DNA of 64,000 bases from JBBIRG01 sp964410965 (GTDB lineage Bacteria; CLD3; SB21; JBBIRG01). A model generated the notes under the pieces. The model was not told the DNA's origin. It saw only the letters and a list, made by a program, of their open reading frames with translations, and did not search any database. Shown here piece by piece: positions 62,901 through 64,000 of this stretch (positions are counted from its first letter, which is position 1; each line of letters opens with the position of its first letter). The stretch is from positions 489,792 to 553,791 of the forward strand of contig CAYPIY010000003.1 in assembly GCA_964410965.1 (NCBI GenBank). The letters are read 5' to 3'. A program made the translations under genes and the position numbers.

Positions 62901-64000
62901 GGGAACGCCCGTTACGGTCAGACTGAACAAAGGTTTCTGATGGATCGGTTCCAGCGGAATGTTATGGTCAGTCAGGGCTTTGCCGTAATAATTGCCGCCG
63001 ATCATTCCTGCGGAATTGACAATCGTCATGATGGCAAGCGAATCGCCGGGCGCGACAACGCCGGCCGTCGGGGATAGCGTCAGCCAGTTCACGCCCTTGC
63101 TGAAAACGATCGCCATATTATTATGAATATAGGCCGCATTGTAAACACATTGCAGACCCATGGTGCCCCCGGCATTCTCAATACCAATCGTGTAGTTGTT
63201 GAGCGTACCGGTACCAAAATTCATTGTTCCGTACTGCAGTTCGACCTTGTCCGAATTCTGAGTGAAAATCACCTCAAAATTCAAATCGCCGCCTGACGTA
63301 GAGGGATACCGCATCCAGTTTTTATACTGAATGATGAATTTGTTCCCAACCGTCCCATAATATACTTTTCCGTTGGTGCCTCCGTGTAAATCATCCCACA
63401 TCAGGGCAACAATGTTATTCGGTAAGGCTGAACCCGGTATCGCTGCGTTCGTCAGATAACTGCCGGTATAAGCGTCAAATCCAACCCAGCCGTTAGTTCC
63501 GACCGTAATATTCCCGGTATAAGTCGTTCCGTAGAATTTCACCGGGAACGGAAGAGGAACCGCTGTGTAAGCGTCATCCTGGCTGCTGAAAGTGATCTGG
63601 GTGCCGCTTGCAGAAATATCAATGAAATTCAAACCCGGTCCGCCCGGTTCATCCGAATCTTTCCAACGATACCCGTACGGATCCGGTCCGCCGGAACCTT
63701 CGGTTACACGGCCAAACGTCGGTTCAACTGCGCCCTTAGGATAATCTGGCGTGTATTTTTGGGGCTGCGTCCAGGTCGGAACAAATTCACCTGTGGTGAT
63801 TTCTTCGGATTCAATTCCCGTAATCACCAGCGTGTCCCCGCCGGTATTGTAAATGTGGTAATACGTGGTATCAATATCACCCGTGATTTGGCTGAAGAAG
63901 AGAGAATCAGGAACCACGGTGATTTCCGGCACCGGTCCGACGTATACTTCTTCTTCATTGCTGAACCCGCTGACGTTCACCGGCGCTTCATTGTCAATCG
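59961..64000 (-). CDS. Giant T9SS-secreted anchor-repeat protein (5' end outside window)
   Basis: Open from the right window edge; the codon at 63978-63980 is a GTG valine inside the gene, not a start, since upstream codons (I-D-N-E-A-P) match the paralogue at 51767-56494. The 1345 residues seen contain one SGGPDPYGYRWKDSDEPGGP module near the left end of the protein, several choice-of-anchor D-like repeats (NVGNNGTDVLHVTD; TVSNEGTDVLTVNG; NDADEPVVEVALTG), a second part with sugar-binding or propeller-like character (YDPATDHFWTGNFGNGICEF), and the T9SS sorting domain HQNYPNPFNPTTTIKYDLKD at the end. Likely surface-exposed. Confidence 0.85.
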   Translation of the reverse strand, partial: IDNEAPVNVSGFSNEEEVYVGPVPEITVVPDSLFFSQITGDIDTTYYHIYNTGGDTLVITGIESEEITTGEFVPTWTQPQKYTPDYPKGAVEPTFGRVTEGSGGPDPYGYRWKDSDEPGGPGLNFIDISASGTQITFSSQDDAYTAVPLPFPVKFYGTTYTGNITVGTNGWVGFDAYTGSYLTNAAIPGSALPNNIVALMWDDLHGGTNGKVYYGTVGNKFIIQYKNWMRYPSTSGGDLNFEVIFTQNSDKVELQYGTMNFGTGTLNNYTIGIENAGGTMGLQCVYNAAYIHNNMAIVFSKGVNWLTLSPTAGVVAPGDSLAIMTIVNSAGMIGGNYYGKALTDHNIPLEPIHQKPLFSLTVTGVPNITVTPGTLNYGQQYITYPETLTVNVGNNGTDVLHVTDMTTTLSEFTVVSPTSFDVPVNGTHAVEVIFTPTALVPYLDSLLIVSDDDDMYVYLTGEGINFPQMGVNPDSFYVSILEGESFVDSFLVSNTGTGVLMYDAVAMPDLAGSESYEMFSDGSNYTGGPRLRSSVFLAASNKSVTEIKIGLNITTANTNVEFYVFESNTSGGPYNKVFSVVKQFGVTGGFTLLSSGSISVPMIAGKYYDIGACWDISAGYRGLGTTPAPTMSWGSYVGYHSASAYPSATTYTFTPSSSAGYYMGLSVGNPFDFQIIAGESDTLLTGENTYVKFQGNSTGLLGGDYFNKVRINSNDAENPVLDVPVTVHVTGIPDIAVSPALLDFGTIFTGVSDTMDITVSNEGTDVLTVNGLALKHAMAEYSIVTAVPFDIPIDGDAVVRVVFEAATAATFADTVEIASNDADEPVVEVALTGTTINPPIIALSDTVMYGGILNIGGEDSSSYWIYNDGYSNLTFDIMEGQDVFTYLTKVNGSSVRINNNKVYTQTAGTSQSDISSNILISDISNSIKTSEAMGDILGSIPAEISTGAVGCLGVGYHGGHVWVTGRLADGTTKMLYELDMAGTLLNTYSQTGITSAWGLRDMASDGAFLYAGDDNGFYQINPATGAITNLGAFASVRTAVGGVIRALAYDPATDHFWTGNFGNGICEFDRSGNVIHSYSNPSASGVYGMAWDMWSAEGPFLWAFSQSGTDTLEFLQINPATGTRTAVGFTGTGGPAGSEGIAGGCEFIPDFVAGKAGLAGMHQASPDVIYVYDADVATGLPWVDVNPISGVIVPGDSAQIMVYWHGTEPQENIHRMNGYLGIESNDPVNPMSNIRVYVDIEDGIDVPDVTAVPKTYALHQNYPNPFNPTTTIKYDLKDAGKVTLKIYNILGQEVRSLVNKNETAGFKSVVWDGKDNAGRMVSSGLYIYRIEAGRFVKSHKMMFLK

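Noticed and set aside
63978..63980. Start codon for the last gene
   Set aside because: It is a GTG valine within the gene; the upstream codons match the paralogue, so the gene continues beyond the window.
1..64000. tRNA, rRNA, insertion sequence or integrase genes
   Set aside because: None recognised by reading; no cloverleaf-like tract, transposase or integrase motif was found, so no mobile element is claimed despite the island-like composition.

Overview
The window looks like a chromosomal piece of a Gram-negative, probably anaerobic bacterium of the FCB superphylum (Calditrichota / Ignavibacteriota / Marinimicrobia / KSB1-like lineages). The main evidence is four secreted proteins (one cut by the window edge) ending in YPNPFNP-type Por/type IX secretion (T9SS) sorting domains. 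Support comes from outer-membrane proteins (TolC, patatin plus beta-barrel), Shine-Dalgarno sites of AAGGAG type, and an oxygen-sensitive Fe-S gene set (NifX-like proteins, ferredoxin-MinD ATPases, DUF134, DUF5320, CobO). I cannot fix the phylum from sequence alone. No rRNA, tRNA, insertion sequence or CRISPR array was recognised.

Region 1 (1-5.5 kb, minus strand) is a TetR-controlled RND efflux operon: tetR, lipoprotein adaptor, RND pump and a tolC that runs off the left edge. A shared operator/promoter motif (TCG-N9-CGA) lies before tetR, before the adaptor and, unexpectedly, at 28.5 kb. Region 2 (5.7-21.7 kb, minus strand, AT-rich) is an accessory/defence island. It holds unknown genes, a patatin autotransporter, a GmrSD-like DUF262/DUF1524 nuclease, a secreted metallopeptidase and a secreted hydrolase. 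Its centre is a compact cluster: phosphoribosyltransferase - SLOG (YspA-like) - unknown - SLATT two-TM protein - TIR - TIR - HEPN-motif protein. I regard this as a probable nucleotide-signalling immune system related to, but different in composition from, Thoeris. Upstream of it are a 2-TM mini-protein, a coiled-coil protein and an ORF made of seven 14-residue repeats.

Region 3 (21.9-28.2 kb) is a surface-polysaccharide cluster: three glycosyltransferases, a flippase, a PAP2 phosphatase and a STAS-like protein. At 28.7 kb a plus-strand relic of a CzcA-type RND pump remains. Region 4 (28.9-38.6 kb, richer in G+C) is the redox/Fe-S block: FMN reductase, CobO, a 12-Cys ferredoxin, DUF4405 protein, peroxiredoxin, two NifX-like proteins, an MBL hydrolase interrupted by an amber codon, thioesterase, paired MinD-ferredoxin ATPases, DUF5320, DUF134 and a ZIP transporter. 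Region 5 (38.7-51.4 kb) has a FlgO-like HEAT-repeat protein and queA, then a plus-strand run: class V aminotransferase, NYN ribonuclease, an OppC permease with an insertion, a 918-residue unknown protein and two tandem peptide-binding lipoproteins. Region 6 (51.4-64 kb) holds the T9SS cargo proteins. Two of them share a duplicated 3' end including the terminator and 36-bp intergenic repeats.
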